From NCBI GenBank assembly GCA_910577935.1, contig CAJTOT010000058.1, forward strand, positions 1 to 14,303: a DNA stretch of 14,303 nt, in the 5' to 3' direction. A program made the position numbers and the translations under genes. Below the pieces are notes generated by a model. It was not told the origin of the DNA, made no database searches, and saw only the letters and a list, made by a program, of their open reading frames with translations. Each line of letters begins with the position of its first letter. The stretch's first letter is position 1. Below, one piece after another: positions 6,635-14,297 of this stretch. Source of the DNA: an uncultured Hungatella sp. Its GTDB lineage: Bacteria; Bacillota; Clostridia; Lachnospirales; Lachnospiraceae.

Positions 6635-7351
6635 TCACTGGAATCTTCTCACGGCCTCTTCCAGATCCAGCCGCTTTTCATAGAGGGCCTTCCCGATGAT
6701 GGCTCCTGTGATGCCCTGGTCAAAAAGCTCCTGCAGATCCTCCATGGAGGACACCCCGCCTGACGCGATGATATCCATCCCGGTCTCCTCTGTCAGCTTT
6801 CTGGTGGCAGCCACGTTGGGCCCCGACAGCATTCCGTCCCTGGAAATATCTGTGTACACCACATGTCTGACCCCGCATTCCCTCATCTGAAGGCATAAGT
6901 CCAGGGCAGTCATCTGGCTGACCTTCTCCCAGCCCTCCACGGCCACCATCCCGTTCCTGGCATCCACGCCCACCACCACCTTCTCCGGCCCGAAGGTCTC
7001 CACAAGCCCTTTTACAAACTCCGGCTCCTTCACCGCCCTGGTGCCGATGATGACCCGGCGGACTCCCAGGTCCAGCATTCTCTCCGCTGTCTCCCTGTTC
7101 CTGATTCCTCCCCCCACCTGGACCGGAACCTCCACTGCCTCCAGGATTCTGCGGATCACAGGCTCATTGACGGATCTGCCTGCCAGCGCCCCGTCCAAGT
7201 CCACCAGATGAAGAAAATCCGCCCCCTTGGACACCCAGGTCTTTGCCGTCTCCCCCGGGTCCTCCGAATATACCTTTACATTGTCAAACAGTCCCTGTGT
7301 CAGACGGACGCATCTTCCGTCCTTCATATCGATTGCCGGATATAACTGCAT
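6635..7351 (-). CDS. hisA: HisA, ProFAR isomerase
   Basis: 238 residues, normal length for the family. It catalyses the isomerisation of ProFAR to PRFAR, the fourth step of histidine synthesis, just after the two HisIE steps. Half-barrel features are intact: catalytic D8 (YPAIDMKDG) and D130 (VVVGVDARNG), phosphate loops VGGGIR (79-84) and ASGGVSS in the second half, and LVDLDGA (49-55). An AGGAGGAAGGAG ribosome site lies just upstream of ATG 7351. It is 52 bases after dus and 28 bases before hisIE, so transcription is shared. The other his genes (G, D, C, B, H and a catalytic F) are not in the window. Confidence 0.96.
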   Translation of the reverse strand: MQLYPAIDMKDGRCVRLTQGLFDNVKVYSEDPGETAKTWVSKGADFLHLVDLDGALAGRSVNEPVIRRILEAVEVPVQVGGGIRNRETAERMLDLGVRRVIIGTRAVKEPEFVKGLVETFGPEKVVVGVDARNGMVAVEGWEKVSQMTALDLCLQMRECGVRHVVYTDISRDGMLSGPNVAATRKLTEETGMDIIASGGVSSMEDLQELFDQGITGAIIGKALYEKRLDLEEAVRRFQ

Positions 7352-7403
7352 AAACTGCTCCTTCCTCCTGTGGGGTCCTGACCACGGCTTCCGTCCCTGC
7401 CTC

Positions 7404-8369
7404 CTAAGGCGTCCCCCTATATCCCCCGCCCGGAATCAGGCGGCATGTGGAAAACACGGCAGACACGGCGGCCTCGTAGTCCCCCAGCGTCTGGGCCTTC
7501 TTCACTCTCTTCGCCTCTCTCCTGCTGTCCTCAAAGGCCCACTCCAGATAACACCATATCTCTTTCATCTTAAACAGCACCACCTTCTGCCCTGCCTCCG
7601 CCAGATATGCCTGGCGGTTTGCCTGGTACAGGCGGTCATGGAACTCCCTGAGCCGCTCCGAGGACAGCTTTTCATCGTGCTCCTCCAGAAGACCGGGATA
7701 GGCGATGATTCCCCTGCCAAGCATGACCGCTCCCAGGCCGGGAAACCGTTCCCTGATTCGCTCCTCGTCTTCCTTCCGGAATATATCCCCGTTGTAGCAC
7801 ACGGGATTTAAGCTGCGCTCCAGAGCCTTGGCGAACATATCCAGCCGGGGCATGTTCCTGTACATGTCCTTTCTGACCCTCGGGTGGATGATGAGCTCCT
7901 CCATGTGATACCGGTTGTATATATCCAGAAGCTCCTCAAATTCTTCAGGATCTTCCTTTCCCAGCCGGGTCTTCACGGAAATCTTCATGTCCAGGCCGGA
8001 AAATATCTCATACAGGCACTGGTCAAGCTGCCTGGGAAAGGCCAGAAACCCGGCGCCCCGCCCCTTGGACACCACCGTCCCCGAAGGGCACCCCAGATTT
8101 AAATTCACCTCGTCGTAGCCCATGTCCCCAAGCACTTTTGCCGTGCGGATAAAGTCCGGGGCGCTGTTGGTGAGAATCTGGGGAACCACGCGCATGTTCT
8201 CATTGTGCCCCGGTTCCACATCCCTGTATTCCTTAAGACTCAGCTTCCCGTTCTGGTTCGGCGAGAGAAACGGGGTAAAATACTTGTCCATGGGAGGGAA
8301 ACAGCTGTGGTACACGTTGCGGAATATGCAGCCGGTTATGCCCTCCATGGGAGCCAGATAATGTCTCAT
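7404..8369 (-). CDS. tRNA-dihydrouridine synthase family protein
   Basis: 321 residues from ATG 8369, the start of the family signature (LAPMEGITG at 5-13); a GAGGAGG site lies 5 bases upstream and overlaps the ybaK stop region. In-frame starts further up (8390, 8513) lie inside ybaK and code for non-family sequence. Dus enzymes use FMN and NADPH to reduce uridines in tRNA. The FMN-barrel motifs are all present: PQILTN (63-68), NLGCPS with catalytic C94, KGRGAG shortly after, VKTRLG, CYNGDI, and LGRGI near the C-terminal part of the barrel. Which tRNA position it modifies cannot be read off. It is 10 bases after ybaK, another tRNA-related gene, probably translationally coupled. Confidence 0.93.
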   Translation of the reverse strand: MRHYLAPMEGITGCIFRNVYHSCFPPMDKYFTPFLSPNQNGKLSLKEYRDVEPGHNENMRVVPQILTNSAPDFIRTAKVLGDMGYDEVNLNLGCPSGTVVSKGRGAGFLAFPRQLDQCLYEIFSGLDMKISVKTRLGKEDPEEFEELLDIYNRYHMEELIIHPRVRKDMYRNMPRLDMFAKALERSLNPVCYNGDIFRKEDEERIRERFPGLGAVMLGRGIIAYPGLLEEHDEKLSSERLREFHDRLYQANRQAYLAEAGQKVVLFKMKEIWCYLEWAFEDSRREAKRVKKAQTLGDYEAAVSAVFSTCRLIPGGGYRGTP

Positions 8370-8379
8370 GCCCTCCTCC

Positions 8380-8859
8380 TCACGGCTCATCCGCGGTGAT
8401 GTCCGCTGTCTGATAGGGGATGAGCTTTGCCAGCTCCGCCGGAGACACCTCCACCTGGTATCCGATCTTCCCGGCGCTGAAGCAGAAAGCGCCGTGGCCC
8501 AGAACGCTTTCATCTATGGTGGTCTTAAAAAATTTTTTCATGCCCACCGGGGAACATCCTCCGTGGACATAGCCGGTGAGGGGCAAAAGCTCCTTGGCCT
8601 TGAGCATGTCAATGGATTTCTCCCCCACCGCCTTCGCCGCCTTCTTTAAGTCCAGCTCCTTCCCCACGGGAATGACAAACACATAGTTCTGTCTGCTCTT
8701 CGCCACGGTCACCAGAGTCTTAAAGACCTTGGCCGGATCCTGGCCCAGGACGGCGGCAACCTCCTCCCCGGACATGGACGGCGTCCCCTGGTAAGTGTGG
8801 CTTTTGTAGGGAATCTTTTTCTGCTCCAAAAGGCGCATCACATTCGTCTTCTCTTCCAT
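8380..8859 (-). CDS. ybaK: YbaK/EbsC-type Cys-tRNA(Pro) deacylase
   Basis: 159 residues, typical for the family. YbaK proteins remove cysteine mis-charged onto tRNA-Pro by prolyl-tRNA synthetase. The conserved lysine of the active pocket is present (K47 in KVFKTLV), along with VIPVGKELDLKKAAKA and the GYVHGGCSPVGMKK motif that shapes the substrate pocket. Ribosome site AAAGGAG lies upstream of ATG 8859, followed by an A/G-rich stretch. It sits 63 bases after the deaminase gene. The related ProX/EbsC branches have a similar fold, so the amino acid specificity is inferred. Confidence 0.93.
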   Translation of the reverse strand: MEEKTNVMRLLEQKKIPYKSHTYQGTPSMSGEEVAAVLGQDPAKVFKTLVTVAKSRQNYVFVIPVGKELDLKKAAKAVGEKSIDMLKAKELLPLTGYVHGGCSPVGMKKFFKTTIDESVLGHGAFCFSAGKIGYQVEVSPAELAKLIPYQTADITADEP

Positions 8860-8898
8860 CTTCTTCCTTTTTTCTCCTTTATGCCCGGCGTGTCCCGA

Positions 8899-8915
8899 CC
8901 CTGCCGGCAGCAGGG
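8899..8915 (-). other. GC-rich hairpin in the deaminase-ybaK gap
   Basis: CCCTGC/GCAGGG arms of 6 bases with a 5-base loop. On the transcript it is followed by TCGGGACACG, not by a U-run, so it is unlikely to terminate and may instead affect message stability within the operon. Confidence 0.4.
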
Positions 8916-8922
8916 CTGTGGG

Positions 8923-9414
8923 CTAATAGCCAAATTCTCCCTCCAGGGACTCGTCCTCCTCGATCCATCTCTGCACCGATATGACGCGGTAGTGATCCTC
9001 GTCGTCCCTCACATAGACGGTCTTGATCCCCGCGTTGATGATCATCCTCTTGCACATGGAGCAGCTGCAGGAATTGGCCACATAGTTTCCCGTGGAGACC
9101 TCTATCCCCGACAAAAACAGGGCGCTTCCGATCATCCGCTCCCTCTCCGCGCTGATGATGGCGTTGGCCTCCGCGTGGACGCTGCGGCACAGCTCATACC
9201 GCTGTCCCCTGGGAATATTCATCTTCTGCCGGACGCAGACTCCAAGATCCGAACAGTTTTTCCGGCCTCTCGGGGCTCCCACGTAGCCTGTGGAGATCAC
9301 CTCGTCGTTTTTCACGATGACGGCCCCGTAAAGCCTCCTCAGACAGGTTCCCCTCTTGGCCACCACATCCGCCAGATCCAGATAATAATTGATCTTGTCC
9401 CGTCTCTCCATCAT
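8923..9414 (-). CDS. dCMP deaminase-like zinc deaminase
   Basis: 163 residues from ATG 9414, whose GGAGGA site (9426-9421) ends 6 bases upstream inside the end of topB; the topB stop (9417-9419) is 2 bases away, so translation is likely coupled. The same frame stays open further up, but that part is antisense to nothing and simply overlaps topB. dCMP deaminases convert dCMP to dUMP for thymidylate supply. The zinc site is visible: H80-A-E82 (SVHAEANAI) and C118/C121 in SCSMC (117-121 with S117), then KRMIINAGI. The usual Pro before the first Cys (PCxxC) is Ser here. The N-terminal part (LRRLYGAVIVKNDEVISTGYVGAPRG region) and extra Cys at 54 and 60 match the ComEB/dCMP deaminase branch. Confidence 0.88.
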   Translation of the reverse strand: MMERRDKINYYLDLADVVAKRGTCLRRLYGAVIVKNDEVISTGYVGAPRGRKNCSDLGVCVRQKMNIPRGQRYELCRSVHAEANAIISAERERMIGSALFLSGIEVSTGNYVANSCSCSMCKRMIINAGIKTVYVRDDEDHYRVISVQRWIEEDESLEGEFGY

Positions 9415-9416
9415 GT

Positions 9417-11645
9417 CTATTCCTCCAATTTGATTCCCGCCAGGGCCTGGGCGAAAAGGTTGTTCACAGGCTCCTCTGCCTCCTTTTTCTGCTGGCTCAA
9501 ATACCTGGCCACATCCTTTTTGGACACGCCTGCTCCCTCCTTCCTTCTCCTCTCCTGGAATGCCTTCAGCTTCTCCTTGTAGCCGCACCTGCACACGAAG
9601 ATCTGCCCGTCCCCCTTGCCTCTCAGCTCCATCTTTTTGTGGCAGCTGGGGCACCTGGCGTTGGAGGTCCTGGACACGGTCTCCCTGTAACCGCACTCCC
9701 TGTCCTGACACACCAGCATCTCGCTGTTCTTTCCCTTCACCAGCAGCATCCTCTTGCCGCACCGGGGGCACTTGTGGTTGGTGAGATTGTCGTGGCGGAA
9801 GTTTCCCTCTCCCGACTTAATCTGGTCGATGAGCTCCCTGGAATAATTTCTTATATCTCTCATGAATACGTCTCTTCTCAGGGTTCCCCCGGCGATCTTT
9901 GAGAGCCTTATCTCCCAGTCGGCAGTCAGCTCCGGCTTCTTTAAATCCTCCGGCACCAGCTCCAAAAGCTGTTTTGCCTTGGAGGTGAGGAAGATCTCCT
10001 TTCCCTTCTTTTCCAGGAGGAAGCCGGAAAACAGTTTCTCGATGATGTCTGCCCTGGTGGCCACGGTTCCCAGGCCGCCGGTCTCCCCCAGGGTCCTGGC
10101 CATGGTCTTATCCTTGGACTCCATGTAGGCTGCCGGGTTCTCCATGGCAGACAGGAGGGTGCTCTCCGTAAAATGGGACGGCGGTTTGGTCTTTCCCTCT
10201 GTCATCACAAAGGTGAGGTCTTTTAAGACATCTCCCTGGCTCAAAGGAGGCAGCTGCTGGCTTTTCACCGCCTGGACTCCGCCGTCACCGCCGTCAGGAC
10301 CGGACTCCTCATCTTCCTCGCCCATATCCTGGGCATCATTTTCACAGACCTCTTTCCAGCCCATGTTTTTTATGATATTTCCCCTCGCCGTAAATGTCTC
10401 CCCGCCGATGACAGCCGTGATACTCGTCTGCTCATACTCGCAGGGAGGATACATGACCGCCAGAAAACGCCGCACCACCAGGTCGTAGATCCGCCTCTCG
10501 TCCACGGTCATGTGGTCCAGCCGGACATACTGTTCCGTGGGGATGATGGCGTGGTGGTCACTCACCTTCTTGTCGTCCACAAAAAAGAGCTTCTGGGGCA
10601 GTGGCTGGTTTGCCAGACGGCCGGCCAGACTTCTGAAAGGCCCTACGCCGCAGGCCTTCAGCCTCTCTTTCAGGGTGGGAACAATATCCGACGACAGATA
10701 TCTGGAGTCGGTTCTGGGATAAGTCAGCACCTTGTGGTTCTCATAGAGCCTCTGCATAATGTTCAGGGTCTCTTTTGCCGAATAGTCAAACCGCCTGCTG
10801 GCCTCCCTCTGGAGCTCCGTGAGATCGTAGAGGAGAGGCGCCATGGTCTTCTTCGGCGTCCTCTTCACCTGAACCACCCTGGCCTCTTTTCCCGCCAGCT
10901 TCCCTTTAATCTCCTCCGCCCGCTTCCTGTCGAAGGTGTTCAAAGCTTTTGATTTTTCATCCTGCCAGGTCAAGGTCAGCCCCCGGCCTTTTGCCTGTAT
11001 TCCAAAGTAGGGCTTTGGCACAAACTGCCGTATCTGTTCCTCCCGCCTGGCGATCATGGCCAGAGTCGGCGTCTGGACACGGCCGCATGAAAGCTGGGCG
11101 TTGTACTTGCAGGTGAGGGCCCTGGTGGCATTGATGCCCACCAGCCAGTCCGCCTCCGCCCGGCACATGGCCGCGTCGTATAAGGGCTCATACTCCTTCC
11201 CGTCCTTCAAGTTGGCAAAGCCTTCCCTGATGGCCTTGTCCGTGACGGAAGATATCCACAGACGGCTAAGGGGCTTCTGACTGCCCGCCTTTTTCAGGAT
11301 CAGGCGGGCCACCAGCTCCCCCTCCCTCCCCGCGTCCGTGGCGATAATGATCCGGTTAACGTCATTTCTGTGAATCTGGGCTTTCACTGCCTGGTACTGC
11401 TTGGAAGTCTGCCTGATCACCTCCAGACGGAACTGTTCCGGCATCATGGGCAGATGCTCCATCTTCCACTCTTTATATTTTTTGTCGTAATCCTCCGGGT
11501 CCGCGAGAGTCACCAGGTGCCCCAGGCCCCATGTAACTATGTACCGTTCCCCCTCGATAACTCCATTTCCCTGCCTGCTGCATTTTAAAACTCTGGCGAT
11601 GTCTCTCGCCACAGAAGGCTTTTCCGCGATGACAAGCGATTTCAT
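9417..11645 (-). CDS. topB: DNA topoisomerase III
   Basis: 742 residues from ATG 11645, with GGAGGA (11659-11654) 8 bases upstream; a TTG one codon earlier is a weaker start. Type IA enzyme that cuts one strand and unlinks DNA during replication and recombination. Toprim metal residues: E8 (IAEKPS) and D104/E108 (ATDAGREGE). The active tyrosine is Y309 in TYPRTDSRYL. Other family marks: LSCGRVQTPTLA near 185-196 and GLGTVATRADII in the later part. An acidic, glycine-rich insert near 430-460 breaks up the body. Two C-terminal zinc ribbons follow (C-x2-C pairs at ~626-652 and ~665-687). First gene of the seven-gene unit, with its own promoter. Plasmid or ICE-borne TopB copies exist in this group, but no mobile genes are adjacent here. 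Confidence 0.95.
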   Translation of the reverse strand: MKSLVIAEKPSVARDIARVLKCSRQGNGVIEGERYIVTWGLGHLVTLADPEDYDKKYKEWKMEHLPMMPEQFRLEVIRQTSKQYQAVKAQIHRNDVNRIIIATDAGREGELVARLILKKAGSQKPLSRLWISSVTDKAIREGFANLKDGKEYEPLYDAAMCRAEADWLVGINATRALTCKYNAQLSCGRVQTPTLAMIARREEQIRQFVPKPYFGIQAKGRGLTLTWQDEKSKALNTFDRKRAEEIKGKLAGKEARVVQVKRTPKKTMAPLLYDLTELQREASRRFDYSAKETLNIMQRLYENHKVLTYPRTDSRYLSSDIVPTLKERLKACGVGPFRSLAGRLANQPLPQKLFFVDDKKVSDHHAIIPTEQYVRLDHMTVDERRIYDLVVRRFLAVMYPPCEYEQTSITAVIGGETFTARGNIIKNMGWKEVCENDAQDMGEEDEESGPDGGDGGVQAVKSQQLPPLSQGDVLKDLTFVMTEGKTKPPSHFTESTLLSAMENPAAYMESKDKTMARTLGETGGLGTVATRADIIEKLFSGFLLEKKGKEIFLTSKAKQLLELVPEDLKKPELTADWEIRLSKIAGGTLRRDVFMRDIRNYSRELIDQIKSGEGNFRHDNLTNHKCPRCGKRMLLVKGKNSEMLVCQDRECGYRETVSRTSNARCPSCHKKMELRGKGDGQIFVCRCGYKEKLKAFQERRRKEGAGVSKKDVARYLSQQKKEAEEPVNNLFAQALAGIKLEE

Positions 11646-11698
11646 CAATGATGTCCTCCGTTCTGAATCTTAGTAGAGGTTTCTATAGGTACGGTGAA

Positions 11699-11722
11699 AA
11701 GGAGATGGCGTACCATCTCCTT
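11699..11722 (-). terminator. Stem-loop between the dehydrogenase and topB: weak terminator or leader hairpin
   Basis: Perfect 10-pair stem AAGGAGATGG/CCATCTCCTT with a 4-base loop. On the minus strand it is followed by TTTTCACC, a short U-run. It lies after the dehydrogenase stop (11763), where a terminator is expected, yet also begins about 9 bases after the predicted topB transcription start. So it may end the upstream unit, attenuate topB or protect its 5' end. Confidence 0.6.
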
Positions 11723-11737
11723 CTTTACGTCTTACTT

Positions 11738-11766
11738 ATTATATACAAAAAAGATAGGGAAATCAA
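11738..11766 (-). promoter_or_regulatory. topB: Sigma-A promoter of the topB operon
   Basis: On the minus strand: -35 TTGATT (11766-11761), 17-base spacer, perfect TATAAT (11743-11738). The -35 overlaps the stop codon of the dehydrogenase gene (11763-11765). Start expected near 11731, leader about 85 bases. Confidence 0.78.
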
Positions 11767-12755
11767 GTCGGGCTGGATGAAAACAATGAACAGAGCACCT
11801 GTCTGTTAACCAGGTTTTCCGGAATTTTACCGGCAAAGAATTCTTGAAACGTGCTGATTGCCAATTCATTTTGCCGTTCTCTGGCATCCAGCGTGTCCCC
11901 TGCGATGTGGGGAGTCAGAAACGCATTGTCCAGCTGGAGAAAGGGATTGGAGGGGCTTAATGGCTCCTCCTGAATGACATCCAGTCCCGCGGCGCCGATT
12001 CGCCGCGACTTAAGAGCATCTAAAAGGTCTGCCTCATCTATGATCCCGCCTCGTGAAGTGTTGATCAGACAGGCGTTCTCCTTCATGAGAGAAAAGTATT
12101 CTTTATTAATCTTTTTTTCTGTCTCCGGAACCAGAGGAATATGGAGGCTGATGTAGTCGCACTGCGCGAATACCTGTTCCATGCTGTCTGCCACGGTGAT
12201 GCGCCGGTCCTGGGAATCCAAAGAGCAGTATGGGTCGTAAACCATAATCTTTGCATGAAAACCGAAAAGCATACGCGCAAGCTGTCTTCCGATATTTCCA
12301 TATCCTACGATCCCCACCCATGCCCCATCCAGCTCCCTGCCGTAATATCTGGGAGCGCCGCTGCCTGACAGACATGTTTTCATAGACCATGAGAACCGCC
12401 TGCTGCAGTTGAGTATGTGGAGCAGGGCAATCTCCGCCACAGCTACGGCATTCACCCCCGGAAGGTTCATGACAGGAATCCCGAATTCCGTGGCTGCCTG
12501 GATATCCACGCTGTCATAGCCGGCCCCTTTTCGGACCAGAATCCCGAGATTTTTCCTAACTTTTTCCAGGGCTTCTCTGTCCCAGGGCTCTAGCCCTGCC
12601 AGGATGCCGTCGACTTTAGAGGCTTCCTCTACATACGCCCTGTCCTTTGCCGATACCAACTTCCCATAAGCGTCAAATCCAGATTCCTGAAGACGTTTCA
12701 CTATATACTGAATATCACTCCGCTGAGGGTCCATATTAATCCATATTTTTTTCAT
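11763..12755 (-). CDS. D-isomer 2-hydroxyacid dehydrogenase (NAD-dependent)
   Basis: 330 residues from ATG 12755; a GTG at 12764 that overlaps the previous stop (GTGA) is a possible alternative adding 3 residues. The family interconverts 2-oxoacids and D-2-hydroxyacids using NAD(H). The Rossmann site G151-x-G153-x2-G156 (GYGNIG) is followed by VYDPY, whose Asp favours NAD over NADP. The catalytic triad is complete: R235 (NTSRGG), E264 (DVIQEEP) and H283 (LTPHIAG). Length and motifs resemble SerA/hydroxypyruvate reductase-like members without a C-terminal ACT domain; the substrate is not determined. It starts 5 bases after the binding-protein stop, so the two are almost certainly translated from one message, suggesting that the imported compound or a product is a hydroxy- or oxo-acid (inference). 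Confidence 0.93.
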   Translation of the reverse strand: MKKIWINMDPQRSDIQYIVKRLQESGFDAYGKLVSAKDRAYVEEASKVDGILAGLEPWDREALEKVRKNLGILVRKGAGYDSVDIQAATEFGIPVMNLPGVNAVAVAEIALLHILNCSRRFSWSMKTCLSGSGAPRYYGRELDGAWVGIVGYGNIGRQLARMLFGFHAKIMVYDPYCSLDSQDRRITVADSMEQVFAQCDYISLHIPLVPETEKKINKEYFSLMKENACLINTSRGGIIDEADLLDALKSRRIGAAGLDVIQEEPLSPSNPFLQLDNAFLTPHIAGDTLDARERQNELAISTFQEFFAGKIPENLVNRQVLCSLFSSSPT

Positions 12756-12760
12756 AGTCT

Positions 12761-14155
12761 TCACTCTTTACCCATCTCAAGAATTTCTTTTACAGATGCC
12801 TCATAAACATCCCATGCTTCCTGGAAAGAAGCACCGTTGATCATGCTGGCAAGGAGATTGCAGAAACCATAAGACTGATATATTTTCATCCCCGCCGAAA
12901 CCATCTTCCCCTCAGAAGAAGGATAGCTGTGCATCGCATCGGCGCTCTCCGTGTACAAAACATTGGCCAGATTATCCGGGTCCTCCCGCCAGAAATCAGT
13001 ATCGGCGATCTCCTGATATATGGGACAAAATACCGGGGCGCAGCTCTGGATAAACTGTGAATACCACTCATAATCCATCATCCAGCGAATAAAATCTTCC
13101 GCCACATCCTGGTTTCGGCTTTCCCGCATAATGGTCCACGCAGAGGAACAATCATACAGATGGGTCTCTCCGGAGGAAGGCATATTGGCAATGATCGTGT
13201 TGGCGTACAACTCCGGATGATCTGCCTTGAGGGCCCTGGTCAACGTGGACGCGTTGAACACGATCGCCGATTCTTCTGCCAGATAAGAGTTGTTGTTGCC
13301 GCTTGACCCCCAGGTGGTGGCATCTACAGGAATGACGCCGTCCCTGTACATCTGGACATAGCGGTCTGCCCACTCTTCATACAGAGGACTGTCATTGAAG
13401 CCGTCTTCTGAGAGCTGAAAAGCGCCCTGCCCCCAAAGCATCATCCGCGTGTTATTTTCACAGTCCTCGTCGTTTGGTCCCGACCCCCAGCCCAAACCGT
13501 ACATATCCGTGGCTTCTGTGATTTTGTAGGCGAGATCAAATACTTCTTCCCATGTACCGGGAACGGTTGTGGCTCCTGCCGCCTCCATGGCATCCTTGCG
13601 GATATACATCAGAGTGGGACTGTTGTAGAACGGCACAGCATATTGCTGTCCATCGATGGTCAGGCTTCCTTGTGACCTCTTTCCGATAAACGGATGCTCC
13701 TGGTTGATCTCATCAAACAACTCCGAAACCTCACGGTTTACAAGATCTGGATAGTAATACATGAACTTTCCGTAGCTAGACCAAAGAATCACATCAGGAA
13801 GGACAGATACCCCCGCTTCCACGGCCGCGTTTACAATGTTGGTCAGCTCTGTGGCCTTGATCTCCTCCACCGTCACCGAGATGCTCCTCGCCTCTCCAAA
13901 GGCCAGCGCCCTGGCTTCAATAGCGGCATTGGCGTCATCGCTGAAGACCTTTGACACCCAGACAGTCAGCTCTTGCTCTGAACTGTTGTTTTTCTCCTCT
14001 GATCCTTTGTCCCCTTCTGTCTGGTCTGCTCCTGGAGCTGCCCCCTGATCTGCCTGTGAAGCATTGCTCTCTGTCCCTTCTCTCTGTCCGCCGGCACAGC
14101 CCATAAGAGAAACAGTTATCGCCACAACAAGTCCTAAAGATAATAATCGTTTCAT
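12761..14155 (-). CDS. Extracellular solute-binding lipoprotein (family 1, sugar ABC type)
   Basis: 464 residues. Signal peptide with KR at 2-3, a hydrophobic stretch and lipobox LMGC, giving a lipid-anchored Cys20. Residues ~21-62 form a Gly/Ser/Asp/Glu-rich linker, then a two-lobe binding domain begins at LTVWVSK. Typical family-1 features: YAVPFYNSPTLMYIRKDAM with GTWEEVFDLA after it, GLGWGSG, and a Trp/Tyr-rich C-terminal half (WMMDYEWYSQF). It should sit outside the membrane and pass a ligand, probably a sugar or polyol, to an ABC permease. AAGGAGG lies 4 bases before ATG 14155. No permease or ATPase gene is in view; a terminator just upstream suggests this is the first gene of its own unit. 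Ligand unknown. Confidence 0.93.
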   Translation of the reverse strand: MKRLLSLGLVVAITVSLMGCAGGQREGTESNASQADQGAAPGADQTEGDKGSEEKNNSSEQELTVWVSKVFSDDANAAIEARALAFGEARSISVTVEEIKATELTNIVNAAVEAGVSVLPDVILWSSYGKFMYYYPDLVNREVSELFDEINQEHPFIGKRSQGSLTIDGQQYAVPFYNSPTLMYIRKDAMEAAGATTVPGTWEEVFDLAYKITEATDMYGLGWGSGPNDEDCENNTRMMLWGQGAFQLSEDGFNDSPLYEEWADRYVQMYRDGVIPVDATTWGSSGNNNSYLAEESAIVFNASTLTRALKADHPELYANTIIANMPSSGETHLYDCSSAWTIMRESRNQDVAEDFIRWMMDYEWYSQFIQSCAPVFCPIYQEIADTDFWREDPDNLANVLYTESADAMHSYPSSEGKMVSAGMKIYQSYGFCNLLASMINGASFQEAWDVYEASVKEILEMGKE

Positions 14156-14169
14156 AATTCCTCCTTCTT

Positions 14170-14182
14170 AAGTTAATAACTT
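14170..14182. promoter_or_regulatory. 13-base palindrome just before the ribosome site of the binding-protein gene
   Basis: AAGTTAATAACTT has perfect 6-base arms around a central base and ends 3 bases from the AAGGAGG site. It could be an operator or a small hairpin controlling translation. Role is inference. Confidence 0.35.
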
Positions 14183-14226
14183 CTCGGAATCTTCAGCCCT
14201 TATTTCATGGGGCTTTCAGACCTCTG

Positions 14227-14258
14227 TCTCAAAAAATCACCCACTTTTTTCTCAAAAA
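14227..14258. repeat. Direct repeat TCTCAAAAA, 23 bases apart
   Basis: Identical 9-base copies at 14227-14235 and 14250-14258, about two helix turns apart, upstream of the binding-protein gene. No convincing -35/-10 pair was found in 14156-14303, so these may mark an activator-dependent promoter. Role is inference. Confidence 0.35.
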
Positions 14259-14261
14259 CAC

Positions 14262-14277
14262 TTGACAAACCAGTCAA
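14262..14277. promoter_or_regulatory. Inverted repeat TTGACAAACCAGTCAA
   Basis: Arms TTGAC and GTCAA separated by 6 bases, a shape common in TetR-family operators. It overlaps the U-run of the upstream terminator. No regulator gene is in the window to support it. Confidence 0.3.
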
Positions 14278-14297
14278 AAAATGCGGCGCTTCGCGCC
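14276..14297 (-). terminator. Terminator of the unit upstream of the binding-protein gene
   Basis: Read on the minus strand: GGCGC-GAA-GCGCC stem, GC, then TTTTTT. The stem is short (5 pairs) but GC-pure with a stable loop and a clean U-run. It separates the binding-protein gene from whatever lies beyond 14303. Apart from the motifs listed, 14156-14303 holds no gene. Confidence 0.6.

Noticed and set aside
8370..8513. Longer start for the dus gene
   Set aside because: It lies inside ybaK in another frame and codes for sequence unlike the family; the FMN-barrel signature begins right after ATG 8369.
9415..9771. Upstream extension of the deaminase frame into topB
   Set aside because: The extension gives low-complexity R/G/Q-rich sequence, whereas ATG 9414 has a perfect ribosome site and starts the family homology.
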